Shown: positions 1 through 9,375, counted from the first letter of the stretch. The stretch is DNA of 64,000 nt from Rathayibacter sp. VKM Ac-2804 (GCF_009866655.1 NZ_CP047420.1:992001-1056000), one strand, 5' to 3'. Numbers and translations are program-made. The notes: generated by a model from the letters alone, not told the origin.

Positions 1-1
1 C

Positions 2-310
2 CGCAACCTCGCGCTGCTGACCAGCGGCCGGGTCGACGTCCTCGTCGCGACCGACGTCGCCGCGCGCGGCATCCACGTCGACGACATCGACCTGGTCATC
101 CAGGCCGACGCCCCCGACGAGTACAAGACCTACCTGCACCGCTCCGGCCGCACCGGCCGCGCGGGCAAGAAGGGCACGGTCGTCACGCTGATCACGCGCA
201 ACCGCCGCCACCGCATGGAGGAGCTGCTCGAGCGCGCCGAGATCCGCGCCGACATGATCCAGGCCTACCCGGGCGACCGGGTGCTGGCGGAGATCAGCGC
301 CGGCGAGTAG
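2..310 (+). CDS. DEAD-box RNA helicase, C-terminal fragment (5' end outside window)
   Basis: About 102 residues of the second RecA-like domain of an ATP-dependent RNA helicase; the N-terminal ATPase motifs lie upstream of the window. Helicase motif V is visible as VATDVAARGIH and motif VI as HRSGRTGRAG, both diagnostic for superfamily 2 DEAD-box proteins. The protein ends about 35 residues after motif VI with no basic or Gly-rich tail, so it resembles a compact RhlE-like core rather than a tailed DeaD. It is followed by a strong hairpin at 333-377. The subfamily cannot be settled from the fragment. Confidence 0.9.
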   Translation, partial: RNLALLTSGRVDVLVATDVAARGIHVDDIDLVIQADAPDEYKTYLHRSGRTGRAGKKGTVVTLITRNRRHRMEELLERAEIRADMIQAYPGDRVLAEISAGE

Positions 311-332
311 CGCGTCTGCGCGCGAGCGCAGC

Positions 333-377
333 AACGCCGAAGGGCGGACACCCGGTGGGTGCCCGCCCTTCGGCGTT
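333..377. terminator. bidirectional terminator hairpin
   Basis: A perfect 15-bp inverted repeat (333-347 with 363-377) has an inner CACCC/GGGTG stem in its loop. It lies between the converging helicase and fasciclin genes and so probably ends both transcripts. There is only a short TTT tract on the plus side. Confidence 0.8.
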
Positions 378-393
378 TCGTGGTGCTTGCTGC

Positions 394-1071
394 TTACGCA
401 GCGGGCATGAGGACCGTGTCGATGAGGTACACGGTCGCGTTGGCGGTCTGGACGCCGCCGCAGATGACCGACGCGTCGTTCACCTTGATGTCGTCGCCGG
501 AGCCGGTGACGGTGACGTCGGTGCCCTGGACGGTGGTGTGGGTGCCGTCGATGTCGTCAGGGGCGATCTGGCCGGGGACGACGTGGTAGGTCAGGACCGA
601 CGAGAGCGTCGCAGCGCCCTCGGGGGTGGCCAGCGTGGCGAGCGTCGCGGCGTCGAGCTTGGCGAACGCGTCGTCGACGGGGGCGAAGACGGTGAACTCG
701 CTGCCGTTCAGCGTGTCGACGAGGTTGACGTCGGGGTTGAGCTGACCGGAGACCGCAGCGGTCAGGGTCTTGAGCAGCGGGTTGTTCGACGCGGCGGTGG
801 CCACCGGGTCGAGGGCCATTCCGCCGACCGAGCCGGCGCCGTCCGGGACCTGCTCGGCGTACGCGGCGCAGCCGGAGCCGACGAGGTTGGCGGCCGGGTC
901 CATGGTCGCCATGGGGGTGGCGGACTCGGTCATCATCGGGGTCGACATCTCGGACGCGGTGTCGCTGGCGGCGTCGGTGGTGCCGGCGCCGGACGAGCAG
1001 GCGGTGAGGCCGAGGGCGGCGGTGCCGAGCAGGGCGAACGCGGCGAGAGTGGTGCGCTTGGTGGATCGCAT
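394..1071 (-). CDS. fasciclin (FAS1) domain lipoprotein
   Basis: A 225-residue secreted lipoprotein. The start is set by AAGGAG seven bases ahead of ATG 1071. The N-terminus has a basic-hydrophobic signal ending in the lipobox LTAC, then a Ser/Thr/Met-rich linker. A single FAS1 domain covers the C-terminal two thirds: [14 protein letters not shown] is the typical FAS1 H1 motif and LTYHVVPGQ the H2 motif. The family mediates adhesion or cell-surface interactions and includes mycobacterial MPT70/MPT83. The gene stands alone, and its precise role is unknown. Confidence 0.88.
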   Translation of the reverse strand: MRSTKRTTLAAFALLGTAALGLTACSSGAGTTDAASDTASEMSTPMMTESATPMATMDPAANLVGSGCAAYAEQVPDGAGSVGGMALDPVATAASNNPLLKTLTAAVSGQLNPDVNLVDTLNGSEFTVFAPVDDAFAKLDAATLATLATPEGAATLSSVLTYHVVPGQIAPDDIDGTHTTVQGTDVTVTGSGDDIKVNDASVICGGVQTANATVYLIDTVLMPAA

Positions 1072-1290
1072 GGGGATGCTCCTTCGTGATACGGCCCCCA
1101 CGGGATGCGGAGGACCTGGCTGTGTGTGGACCGTTTCGCGGCCGTTGAAGAGTCTTCGGAGCCCTCCCCGAGGGGGTTTGGAATCGATCGGAGCAATCGG
1201 GTCACGGGTTCATAACGGCGGAGGCAGGGCGATTACCCTGGATGTCGGTCCGCGCGCGCTGCGCGGCACGAGAGACCAGGAGTCGAGCGG

Positions 1291-1908
1291 ATGCAGACGC
1301 GAGGGGCACGGACATCGCGCGGCGTCGTCGCCGCCGTCGCCGCGACCGCGACCGCCGCCGCCTCGCACACCCTCGCCGGTGCCGAGGCCCCCGCCCCGGC
1401 GATCCTCGCGCTCGCCACCGCCTTCGCGGCCGTCGTCTGCGTCCTCCTGGCCGGCCGCACGCTCTCGCTCGCGCGCCTCGCGGTGGCCGTGCTGCTCAGC
1501 CAGCTGGCGTACCACTCCCTCTTCCTGGTGACTGGCGGCGGTGGCGACGTCAGCGTCGCCGGCACGACTGCGGGCGGCCACTTCCACGGCGGCGGCACGG
1601 TCGAGCTGATCGCGGGGACGTCGGGTCACGCCGCGCACACCCCCCTGATGCTCCTCTCCCACCTGATCGCCGCCGTCGTCACGGTCGCGGCCCTCCGCCA
1701 CGGTGAGCGCGTCTTCTGGACCCTCGGCACCGCCGTGCTGCGCGTCGTCGTGCGCCTGGTCGCGCGGGCGTCCGCTCTGCTGGAGCCGCTCGGCGCCTCG
1801 GTGGCCGTCCTCGGCTCCGTGGAGCCGAGCGCCCCCCGAGCCCTCGACGCGGTCCTGCGGGTCCTGCGGCACCGCGGCCCGCCCGCGCGCGCCCTGCCCA
1901 CCGTCTGA
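1291..1908 (+). CDS. integral membrane protein of unknown function, upstream of copper genes
   Basis: A 205-residue protein with about four hydrophobic segments (roughly residues 10-30, 37-55, 60-80 and 118-140) and a basic C-terminal tail. The start follows AGGAG eight bases upstream. Histidines sit in the central loop and at the start of the last helix (GGHFHGGG, then HAAHTPLMLLSH). It is followed by ycnI and copC in the same direction after about 140 bases, so a role in copper handling is likely by context. I do not recognise a named family. Confidence 0.7.
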   Translation: MQTRGARTSRGVVAAVAATATAAASHTLAGAEAPAPAILALATAFAAVVCVLLAGRTLSLARLAVAVLLSQLAYHSLFLVTGGGGDVSVAGTTAGGHFHGGGTVELIAGTSGHAAHTPLMLLSHLIAAVVTVAALRHGERVFWTLGTAVLRVVVRLVARASALLEPLGASVAVLGSVEPSAPRALDAVLRVLRHRGPPARALPTV

Positions 1909-2050
1909 CGTCCTCCCGCCCGCTCGCCCGTTCGGCACGCGGAGGCCTCGGCCGGTGAGCCCGCGCGCACCGCGATCCCGCGCTGCGCCCTCACCCTTCT
2001 CTGCACCGCCTTCCCGGCAGTGCCGACTCCCGCTAGGACTCCTCACGATC

Positions 2051-2818
2051 ATGACCACCACCCGAACCTCCACCTCCTCCTTCTCCTCCCGCGTCCGCCT
2101 CGTCGGCGGCGGTGCGCTCGTCGCCGCGGGCTCCGTCGCCCTCGCGCTGGCCGCGCCGACCGCCGCGAGCGCGCACGTCACCGCCGCGGCGTCGAGCACG
2201 GCCGCCGGCTCGTACACCGTCGTCACCTTCTCGCTCGCCCACGGCTGCGAGGGCTCGCCGACGACCGGCCTCAGCATCACGATCCCCGAGGGGATCAACT
2301 CGGTCAGCCCGACCGTGAACCCCAACTGGGACGTCGTGAAGAACGAGGTCGCGATCGCCGACCCGGTGACCGACTCGCACGGCAACACCGCGACCGAGCG
2401 CGTCTCCGACGTCGTCTACACCGCCAAGACCCCGCTCGCGGACGGCTACCGCGACACCGTCTCGCTGCAGCTGCAGCTCCCCGAGGACGCGGCCGGCTCG
2501 ACCCTCGAGTTCCCGGTGCTGCAGACCTGCGAGACCGGCTCGACCGCCTGGGACCAGCCGACCGTCGAGGGCGAGGCGGAGCCGGAGCTCCCCGCGCCGA
2601 CCGTGGCGGTGACCGCCGCGATGGAGGGCTCCGGCCACCACGACGACGACGGCGACGGTGACGACGCGGTCGCGACGACCGCCTCCGCCACCACCGCCAC
2701 CGGCCAGGGCGACGACGTGCTCGCGCGCGTCCTCGGTGTCGGCGGACTCGTCCTCGGTGCCGTCGGCGTCGCCTTCGGGCTCGCCTCGCGTCGCCGCAGC
2801 CCGAAGGCGTCCGCGTGA
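2051..2818 (+). CDS. ycnI: YcnI-like (DUF1775) copper-associated secreted protein
   Basis: A 255-residue exported protein with a signal peptide ending ASA, so the mature protein begins with His (HVTAAAS). That matches the mono-histidine-brace copper site known from YcnI. The DUF1775 domain follows (VTFSLAHGCEGSPTTGLSI, then PNWDV). An acidic His/Asp linker (HHDDDGDGDD) precedes a C-terminal anchor helix and a basic RRRSP tail. Open reading extends upstream, but ATG 2051 directly precedes the signal peptide. It overlaps copC by four bases (GTGA), so the two are co-translated. Confidence 0.9.
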   Translation: MTTTRTSTSSFSSRVRLVGGGALVAAGSVALALAAPTAASAHVTAAASSTAAGSYTVVTFSLAHGCEGSPTTGLSITIPEGINSVSPTVNPNWDVVKNEVAIADPVTDSHGNTATERVSDVVYTAKTPLADGYRDTVSLQLQLPEDAAGSTLEFPVLQTCETGSTAWDQPTVEGEAEPELPAPTVAVTAAMEGSGHHDDDGDGDDAVATTASATTATGQGDDVLARVLGVGGLVLGAVGVAFGLASRRRSPKASA

Positions 2819-3435
2819 CGGTCGCTCTCCGGAGGGGCGGACGGCTCGTCCTGGCCGCCGCCGCGATCGGGCTGATCGGCTCGGTCGCGGCGGCGGCGCC
2901 CGCCAGTGCGCACAACTACCTCGTGTCGACGACGCCCGCCGCCGACTCGACGGTGACCGAGCAGCCCGGCACCCTCGCACTGACGACGAACGACGACCTG
3001 CTGGTCCTCGGCAACGACGGAGCCGCCGCGGCGCTGCGCGTCGTCGGGCCGGACGGCCTCTACTACGGCGACGGCTGCGTCAGCGTCGTCGGACCGGAGG
3101 CGTCCATGCCGCTCGAGCTGGGCGCGGCCGGCGCCTACGAGGTGACCTGGCAGGTCGTCTCGACCGACGGGCACCCGGTCTCCGGGCAGTACGGCTTCGA
3201 CTGGCAGCCGGGAGCGGGCGTCGCGCTGGCCGAGGGCTCCGAGTCGATCCCGGACTGCAACGGCACCGTCGCGGTGTCCGACGCCTCGGCGCCGTCCGCC
3301 GACGAGGCCGAGGCGGCGACCGGGTCCGACCCGGCGCTGCTCGGTGACGTGCTGTGGATCGGCGGCGCGCTGGTCGCCGTCGTCGCGGCGATCGGGATCA
3401 CCCTGCTCGTGCTGCGGAGGCGACCGCAGAGCTGA
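2815..3435 (+). CDS. copC: CopC-domain copper resistance protein
   Basis: A 206-residue secreted, membrane-anchored CopC protein with a GTG start overlapping the ycnI stop. The signal peptide ends PASA, leaving an N-terminal His (HNYLVSTTPA), and the domain ends with STDGHPVSGQYGF. The terminal His and the DGHPVSG His are the ligands expected for a Cu(II) site in CopC. A Ser/Ala/Glu linker leads to a single C-terminal helix (about 178-198) and an RRRPQS anchor. With YcnI it probably binds extracytoplasmic copper. No CopD is seen nearby. Confidence 0.9.
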   Translation: MTVALRRGGRLVLAAAAIGLIGSVAAAAPASAHNYLVSTTPAADSTVTEQPGTLALTTNDDLLVLGNDGAAAALRVVGPDGLYYGDGCVSVVGPEASMPLELGAAGAYEVTWQVVSTDGHPVSGQYGFDWQPGAGVALAEGSESIPDCNGTVAVSDASAPSADEAEAATGSDPALLGDVLWIGGALVAVVAAIGITLLVLRRRPQS

Positions 3436-3468
3436 CCGCGGGCCGGGCCTCCTGCCCTACCCCCGGGA

Positions 3469-4146
3469 TCAGCGCAGGAGGCTCGCCAGCGGTCCGCCCT
3501 CGAGGTCCGCGAGGATCGCCGCGGCGTCCTCGTAGACCGCGACGGCGCCGGCCTCGCGCAGCTCGTGCTCGCCGGTGCCGCCGGACTGCACCGCGATCGT
3601 CGCCAGGCCGGCCCGCTCGGCGGCGAGGACGTCCCAGGTCGCGTCGCCGACCATGATCGCGTGGTCGGTCGTGACGCCGGCCCGCTCGAGGGCGATGCTG
3701 ATGAGGTCGGGCGACGGCTTCGCGGTGTCGACGTCCTCGCCGCTCGTCACCGCGTGCACGGTGTCGCCGAGGTCGAGGACGTCGAGCAGGATCTCCAGCT
3801 CGTTCTGCGGCGCGGAGGTCGCGAGCACGACGCGGACCCCGCGTCCGGCGAGCGCCCGGATCAGCTCGCGCGCCCCGGGCAGCAGCGCGATCCGGGCGGA
3901 CGCCTCCGCGTAGTTCTTCGCGTGCAGGCCCTTCACCAGGGTCCGCGTCGCGTCGTCGACCTCGTCGTCCAGGAGCAGAGCGAGCAGCTCCGACGAGTCC
4001 GCGCCGATCGCCCGCTGGATCCGCCAGGTCGCGACGTCGAGGTCCGCCTGCCAGAACGCGCGCGACCAGGCCTCGACGTGCAGGAAGTTCGTGTCGGCGA
4101 GGGTGCCGTCGATGTCGAAGAGCGCGGCGGTCGGAGTCGTGGGCAT
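3469..4146 (-). CDS. HAD-superfamily hydrolase (phosphoglycolate phosphatase/beta-phosphoglucomutase-like)
   Basis: A 225-residue cytosolic HAD subfamily I enzyme. Motif I is FDIDGTLADTN (nucleophile and acid Asp), motif II is the Thr/Ser in LATSAP, motif III the Lys of AKPSPD, and motif IV GDATWD. A helical cap lies between motifs I and II. The start at 4146 follows AGAGGA at good spacing; a longer reading to 4200 has no such site. The substrate cannot be told from sequence. It lies tail to tail with copC. Confidence 0.88.
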   Translation of the reverse strand: MPTTPTAALFDIDGTLADTNFLHVEAWSRAFWQADLDVATWRIQRAIGADSSELLALLLDDEVDDATRTLVKGLHAKNYAEASARIALLPGARELIRALAGRGVRVVLATSAPQNELEILLDVLDLGDTVHAVTSGEDVDTAKPSPDLISIALERAGVTTDHAIMVGDATWDVLAAERAGLATIAVQSGGTGEHELREAGAVAVYEDAAAILADLEGGPLASLLR

Positions 4147-4196
4147 GTGATTCGTCCTCTGCTGGTCGTGGAAGCCGAGTGCGGGAGCCGAGTGTC

Positions 4197-4958
4197 TCAC
4201 CAGGCCGAAGTGGGAACCCTACGCCTGCGCGCGGGCATCAGCAGGACCCCTTGACTCGTGATCGGCGGGTCCTGACGGACGACTCCGCGGGCCACCTCGT
4301 CGGCGATCACCTCGAGCCGAGCGACGCCGTCGAGGTCGCCGGGCAGGATCACGCGGTCGTAGCCGAGGTTCACCACGAGGTGCTCGGGCCCGAGCGCCCA
4401 GTGCAGTTCGCCGGCGCCCACGGTGTGCGGGACGATGCTCGCCTTCCTGCCGCGGTCGGCGGACCGGATGCCGATCCGGCCGCGCCACGCGTCGTGGAGG
4501 CGGACGAGCAGCGCGTGCAGAGCGGCGACGACCTCCGGGTCCGGCGTCCGAGTGTCGGGGGTGGACTGCGGCGGCTCGCACGGCGGCGGGAGCTCGGCGT
4601 CCGCGTCGATCTCGAGGGTGACGCGGAGGGTCGCGCCGCCGGTGGAGCGGTCCCAGGACGCGAGTCGCCGCAGCCTCCGCTGGGAGGGGTCGGGGACGAG
4701 GACGCCGCCCTCGCCGATCGCCGGGACCGCGCCGAGCACGGTCTCGTCGACGATCCCGCGCACGACCCCGGACACCGTGAGTGCGTCGGGCAGAGCCTGG
4801 TGGTGCTCCTCCGCGTAGCGGGCCGGACCCGTCGGTCGGGCCGGAGAGGCGAGAAGCGACCAGGCGACCCGATCCCCGACCGCGAACGGCGCGCCGCAGC
4901 AGTCCATCTCCCAGCCCTCGCGGACGACCTCGATCAGGCGCGTCGAACAAGCGATCAC
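4197..4958 (-). CDS. hypothetical protein with N-terminal DUF6578-like segment
   Basis: A 253-residue soluble protein beginning with GTG 4958 after a G-rich stretch. The segment WEMDCCGAPFAVGDRVAW near residue 16 resembles the start of actinobacterial DUF6578 proteins (from memory, not searched). The rest includes a Pro-rich middle (ELPPPCEPPQS) and a C-terminal part with no motif I recognise. It has no membrane segment or signal peptide. Confidence 0.65.
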   Translation of the reverse strand: MIACSTRLIEVVREGWEMDCCGAPFAVGDRVAWSLLASPARPTGPARYAEEHHQALPDALTVSGVVRGIVDETVLGAVPAIGEGGVLVPDPSQRRLRRLASWDRSTGGATLRVTLEIDADAELPPPCEPPQSTPDTRTPDPEVVAALHALLVRLHDAWRGRIGIRSADRGRKASIVPHTVGAGELHWALGPEHLVVNLGYDRVILPGDLDGVARLEVIADEVARGVVRQDPPITSQGVLLMPARRRRVPTSAW

Positions 4959-5030
4959 CGATGACCCCCGATTCCGTTCTCTCGCTGAAGACGTCCCCCT
5001 TCCGATCCTCGCATCGACACCCTCCCGACC

Positions 5031-6365
5031 TCAGAACGGCGGTGACTCGTTCTTCACGGCGTCCGGTTCTCTGTCCGGTGCCGCGCGGCCTCTCGGCGGC
5101 CCGGTGCGCGCGGGGTGGGTGACGTGCCGCCTGCCGGTCGGGCTCGTCCAGTGCAGAACTCCGGCGGGCCGGTGCTCGACCTGCCAGGTGCTGGTGTGCC
5201 GGAGCCTGTGGTGGTGGCGGCAGAGGTGGGCGAGGTTGTCGGCGTCGGTGAGGCCGCCGTGCTGCCACTCGACGCCGTGGTCGACGTCGCTCGCGGAGGC
5301 CGCGCGCGTGCAGCCGGGGAAGCGGCAGGTCTCGTCGCGGTGCAGCAGGTAGCGCCGCAGATCGGCGGGCACCCGGTACGAGGTGCGTCCCACGGAGAGC
5401 ACCGCGCCGGTCTCCGGATGGGTGAGGATCCGCGTGAAGGAGGGCGCATCGGCCGCGAGCCGGCGCGCGGTCTCGGGGTCGATCGGCCCGTAGCCCTCGA
5501 GGGTGCCGGGCTCGTCGGAGCGGCCCAGGAGCGTGAGGACGGGGACGGTGACCGCGACCCGCGGACGGATCCCGACCGGAACGGCGGTTCCCGTCGCTCG
5601 TCGCTCCGCGCCGGCGGTCTCGCCGTCGATGAGGAGCGCTGCCCCGACGTCGGCCCGCAGCTGCCCGATCGTCCGCTTCTCGCCGGGCAGCTCGCGCAGG
5701 GAGCGCGCTACGCGGTCGATGCGGTCGAAGGCGCCGTGCGCCTCGGGGGCGGGGAGGTGCAGGAGCAGGGTGGCCATGCCGTCGCTGTCGCCGTCGAGCC
5801 AGACGCCACGCCGCGCGGCGCAGCGGCGGTGGCGCTCGGTCGTCGACTCGGGATGCAGTCGCTCCCGCAGAGTCCGGAGGCGACGCTGCAGCTGCGGGGG
5901 AGTGCGGTCGGCCGCGACCACGGCGGCCTCCTCATCGAGGCGCCCGCGCACCTCGGGCGGCAGCTCGGCGGCGGCGCGGAGGATCACCCGCGCGTGCTCG
6001 GGCGAGATCCGACCCTCACGGAGTGCGGCGAGGGTGAGCGGGAGCTCGTTGACGAGCAGCCGGCTCTCCTCGATCAGCCCGGAGACGTGCGCTTCCGACA
6101 TCCGCAGCGCGGTGGCGAGTTCTGCGACGAGCGCCCGCTGCGCCGCCTCCCGCCGTTCCACGCGGTTGCGCACCAGCGGATCGACGAGCACCTCGTACGA
6201 GGCCGCCGCCGCGAGCCGGGCGCGCTCGACCAGCTCGGCACGCTGCGCCTCCGCTCGCGCCCGGAGCGGATCGACGGCGCACACCGCCTCGACCGCGGAG
6301 GCGAGCGCAGCATCTGCGCCCCTGCGCCCCTCGCGGGGTCGCTCCCCGTCCTCGTTCTGAACCAT
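5031..6365 (-). CDS. DUF222 / 13E12-repeat HNH endonuclease-like protein
   Basis: A 444-residue protein of the actinobacterial DUF222-HNH family. The N-terminal two thirds is the helical DUF222 region (RISPEHARVILRAAAELP, then LHPESTTERHRRCAARRGVWL). The C-terminus is an HNH nuclease fold: CRFPGC, then DVDHGVEWQHGG, then NLAHLCRHHHRLRH, with metal-binding His and four-Cys-like positions intact. These genes are numerous and often mobile-associated in Actinobacteria; their role is uncertain. The start ATG 6365 lies close to a short AT-richer gap. Confidence 0.9.
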   Translation of the reverse strand: MVQNEDGERPREGRRGADAALASAVEAVCAVDPLRARAEAQRAELVERARLAAAASYEVLVDPLVRNRVERREAAQRALVAELATALRMSEAHVSGLIEESRLLVNELPLTLAALREGRISPEHARVILRAAAELPPEVRGRLDEEAAVVAADRTPPQLQRRLRTLRERLHPESTTERHRRCAARRGVWLDGDSDGMATLLLHLPAPEAHGAFDRIDRVARSLRELPGEKRTIGQLRADVGAALLIDGETAGAERRATGTAVPVGIRPRVAVTVPVLTLLGRSDEPGTLEGYGPIDPETARRLAADAPSFTRILTHPETGAVLSVGRTSYRVPADLRRYLLHRDETCRFPGCTRAASASDVDHGVEWQHGGLTDADNLAHLCRHHHRLRHTSTWQVEHRPAGVLHWTSPTGRRHVTHPARTGPPRGRAAPDREPDAVKNESPPF

Positions 6366-6520
6366 ACGAGAATGGTTCCAGAGACCACCGACGCGCGGTC
6401 GCCTCCTCCGACGGATCGTCGGAGAACTCGCCGAAGTCGTCCCTGTGGAGGAGTGCCCACCCGCTCCTCGCTCTGCCGAGGCGACCTAGGGAGTCACGGC
6501 CTCAGAGCACGAACGTCCTG

Positions 6521-7255
6521 TCACACCCGCCGCGGCACCGTGAACACCGTCTCGACGCCCGGGGAGTACAGCACCGAGTCCGGCGCCCGCGTCGCCAGCC
6601 CCGGGAAGCCCGCGACCTCGAGCAGCCCGTCGTCGAGCGCGAGCAGCTCCGCGCGCTGCAGCGGCCACGGCCGATGCAAGTTGCGGCCGTACCAGGTCGA
6701 GCCCAGGTGGCGCTCGTGGTAAGCCCAGCGCGAGGTGAGGAAGCCGGCGATCGGATCCTCGGACGCGTCGGTGCCCGGGGTCGGCCGCACCACGATCCGC
6801 GAGCGGGCGGCGGGGTCGCTGATCCGCTCGGTCGTGTAGATGACCGCTCCGTGGCGGTGCTCGATCCCCATCCGCGCCCAGCGGTACGGCAGGCCGAAGA
6901 CGGCCTGTGCCGTGAGCACGGGCAGCAGGTGCGACGCCTCGAGCGAGACGAAGACGACTCCGCGGCGCCCGTGCCGGTCGATCGAGTACAGCCGCACGTT
7001 CACCTCGGGGAAGGTCCCCAGCCACGGCACGCGCGGCCCGCCGAGGAACGCCGTCCGCGACAGCCGGAACGGGATGAGGCCCACCCAGGAGGCGCCGTCG
7101 TGCTCGTCCGGACGCACGCCGGGCGGCAGGTGCGGCGCGACCAGCGCCGGGTCGACGCGCCAGTGCAGGAAGGCCGCCTCGGTCCAGCGCTGGCGGAGGA
7201 TGCGCGGCCCGCCGAGCGCGGGCGCGGAACGGGTCACGGATTCGACGGAGGTCAC
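6521..7255 (-). CDS. DUF2071 (YqjF-like) protein
   Basis: A 244-residue soluble protein. The family hallmarks are an early LRQRWTEAAFLHWRVDP, then VGLIPFRL, a central NVRLYSIDRHGRRGVVFVSLEAS and YGRNLHRPWPLQRAELLALDD near the end. DUF2071 has an acetoacetate-decarboxylase-like beta fold with unknown activity. GTG 7255 is the first usable start; another GTG lies six codons in, and neither has a strong ribosome site. It is transcribed away from the LysR gene, 80 bases downstream of the LysR stop. Confidence 0.82.
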   Translation of the reverse strand: MTSVESVTRSAPALGGPRILRQRWTEAAFLHWRVDPALVAPHLPPGVRPDEHDGASWVGLIPFRLSRTAFLGGPRVPWLGTFPEVNVRLYSIDRHGRRGVVFVSLEASHLLPVLTAQAVFGLPYRWARMGIEHRHGAVIYTTERISDPAARSRIVVRPTPGTDASEDPIAGFLTSRWAYHERHLGSTWYGRNLHRPWPLQRAELLALDDGLLEVAGFPGLATRAPDSVLYSPGVETVFTVPRRV

Positions 7256-7335
7256 GCCGCCATCGTGCTCCCCGCTGCTGCGAACCGGCCTGTGCAGAGC
7301 AGTATCGGCGCGCCCCGCGGCAACCGCGGCGCGAT

Positions 7336-8238
7336 TCACCGCCCGGAGCCGGCTCCCGCGAGCTCCACCAGCGCCGCGACCGCGACGCGCACCGGCGCGG
7401 ACGACGCCACCGACCCGCGCACCACGGCGTGGATCGACCGCAGCGGGCGCGGCCGCACCAGCGGCACCGCCACGAGCCCCGCCGGGAGCGGCTGCGCAGC
7501 GAGCGCCGGCAGCACGGTCAGCCCCATCCCCGCCGCCACGAAGGCGACCGCCGTCACGTGGTCGTTCGCCTGCACGTGGAAGCGCGGCGTGAAGCCCGCC
7601 GCCGCGCAGGCGTCGACGAGGGTCCGGCGGCACCAGCCGGTCGGCAGGTCGTTGTCGATCCAGCGGTCGCCCGCGATCTCCGCCAGCTCGATCTCGGCGC
7701 GCTCGGCGAGCGGATGCGACCGGTCCAGGACGGCGAGGTACGGGTCGTCGATCAGGTGGTGGGCCGTGAAGCCGGGGGAGTCGGCCGTCCGGCCCGGCTC
7801 GGCGACCAGCAGCTGGACGTCGGGCCGCTCGGCCGGGTCCTCCGCCACCTCCTCGCCCAGGCGCAGATCGAGCGCCAGCTGCGGGAACCCGGCGATCAGC
7901 CGCCGCGCCACCTCGGGCATCCAGGCGCTGCCGACGGAGGCGAAGTAGGTCATCGAGAGCCGGCCGGCCCGGCCCGCGCGCAGGTCGGCGACGACCGCCT
8001 CCGCCTCGCCGAGCCGCTCCAGCACCCGGTCGGCCTGCTCGGCGAGGGTGCGGCCCGCGGCGGTCGGCCGGACGCCGCGGCCGACCCGCTCGAGCAGGGT
8101 CAGCCCGGTCTCGCGCTGCAGGGCGGCGAGGTGCTGGCTGATCGCCGACGGCGTGTAGCCGAGCGATGCTGCGGCGCCGACGATCGAGCCGGCCGCGACG
8201 ACGGCGCGGAGGACCCGGAGGCGCTGGACGTCGAGCAT
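7336..8238 (-). CDS. LysR-family transcriptional regulator
   Basis: A 300-residue LysR protein. The N-terminal winged helix-turn-helix spans residues 1-60 (VVAAGSIVGAAASLGYTPSA, then ISQHLAALQRETGLTLLER). A periplasmic-binding-like effector domain follows. It is divergent from the EamA transporter at 8330 with a 91-base shared region, the usual LysR arrangement, so it probably controls that exporter and itself. The effector is unknown. Confidence 0.92.
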   Translation of the reverse strand: MLDVQRLRVLRAVVAAGSIVGAAASLGYTPSAISQHLAALQRETGLTLLERVGRGVRPTAAGRTLAEQADRVLERLGEAEAVVADLRAGRAGRLSMTYFASVGSAWMPEVARRLIAGFPQLALDLRLGEEVAEDPAERPDVQLLVAEPGRTADSPGFTAHHLIDDPYLAVLDRSHPLAERAEIELAEIAGDRWIDNDLPTGWCRRTLVDACAAAGFTPRFHVQANDHVTAVAFVAAGMGLTVLPALAAQPLPAGLVAVPLVRPRPLRSIHAVVRGSVASSAPVRVAVAALVELAGAGSGR

Positions 8239-8329
8239 GCGCCGACCCTAGCGAGGATGAAGCCGCACTGCACGATCCGGTAGAACCGTGGACTGGTGCT
8301 GATGCCCGCCGTCCCGCCACGATGAGTCC

Positions 8330-9277
8330 ATGACCAGCACCGCACCCTCCAGCACCACCGCCGCTCCGAGCCGCCGCGACGCGGCGCTGCTCTGGTCGGC
8401 GATCGCGGTGACGGTGCTGCTCTGGGCGTCGGCCTTCGTCGGCATCCGCTTCGCCGCGGACGACTTCGGCCCGGGCGCCCTCACCCTCGGCCGCATCCTG
8501 GTCGGCTCGATCGCGCTGACGGTGGTGCGCGTCGTGATCACGGCACGCCGGGGCCCCGAGCGGCCGGAGCGCAGCCGGGTGCCGCGCGGCCGGATCCTCC
8601 TGCTCGTGCTCGTCTGGGGTGTCGCCTGGTTCGGCGTCTACAACCTCGCGCTCAACGCGGCCGAGCGGCACGTCGACGCCGGCACCGCGGCGCTCCTGGT
8701 CAACATCGCGCCGATGATCACCGCGGTCCTCGCGGGCCTCCTCCTCGGCGAGGGCTTCCCGCGGCGCCTGCTCGGCGGCATGGCGGTGGCGCTCGCCGGA
8801 GTCGCGGTCATCGCCTTCTCGACCTCCTCGGGGCAGTTCGACGTGATCGGCGTCGTCCTCGGCCTCGCCGCCGCGGTCCTCTACGGCGGTGCCGCGACGC
8901 TGCAGAAGCGCCTGCTCGGGCACGTCGACGCGATGACGATGACCTGGATCGGCTGCCTCGCCGCGACCGTCGCCTGCCTGCCGTTCGCGCCGGACCTGGT
9001 CGCCTCGCTCCAGGCCGCACCCGCCTCCTCGATCGCCGCCGTCGTCTACCTGGGCGTCTTCCCGACGGCCGTCGCCTTCACCACCTGGGGCTACGTCCTC
9101 TCGCGCTCCAGCGCCGGCCGCACGGCCGCCACCACCTACGCGGTCCCGGCCGTCGTGGTGCTGCTGTCCTGGCTCCTGCTCGCCGAGACGCCGCCGGCCG
9201 CCGCGCTGATCGGCGGCGCGATCGCGCTGGGCGGAGTCGCGGTCGCCACGCTCCGGCGGCGGCCCGCCGGAGTCTGA
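8330..9277 (+). CDS. EamA/DMT-family transporter
   Basis: A 315-residue membrane protein with ten predicted helices in two EamA repeats (about 20-150 and 165-305). Typical motifs include LLWASAFVGIRFA at the start of repeat 1 and LVNIAPMITAVLAGLLLGE at its end; repeat 2 ends similarly with AVPAVVVLLSWLLLAETPP. The family exports amino acids or metabolites. A divergent LysR gene suggests inducible expression. The substrate is unknown. Confidence 0.92.
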   Translation: MTSTAPSSTTAAPSRRDAALLWSAIAVTVLLWASAFVGIRFAADDFGPGALTLGRILVGSIALTVVRVVITARRGPERPERSRVPRGRILLLVLVWGVAWFGVYNLALNAAERHVDAGTAALLVNIAPMITAVLAGLLLGEGFPRRLLGGMAVALAGVAVIAFSTSSGQFDVIGVVLGLAAAVLYGGAATLQKRLLGHVDAMTMTWIGCLAATVACLPFAPDLVASLQAAPASSIAAVVYLGVFPTAVAFTTWGYVLSRSSAGRTAATTYAVPAVVVLLSWLLLAETPPAAALIGGAIALGGVAVATLRRRPAGV

Positions 9278-9375
9278 GGGAGCGCTCACTCCCCGGCGAT
9301 ATGCTGGGGCCACGTTCGTCCAGTCGGCGCCGAGCGCCGGTCACGGTGCGCGCCCGTTACGGTGAGGATCCCCCG

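Noticed and set aside
5031..6365. HNH protein considered as evidence of a mobile element
   Set aside because: DUF222-HNH genes are common in actinobacterial chromosomes; no transposase, integrase or terminal repeats are nearby.
7256..9313. Upstream extension of the DUF2071 frame to 9,313
   Set aside because: It covers the LysR and EamA genes in antisense or shadow frames; only the part from 7,255 down encodes the DUF2071 protein.
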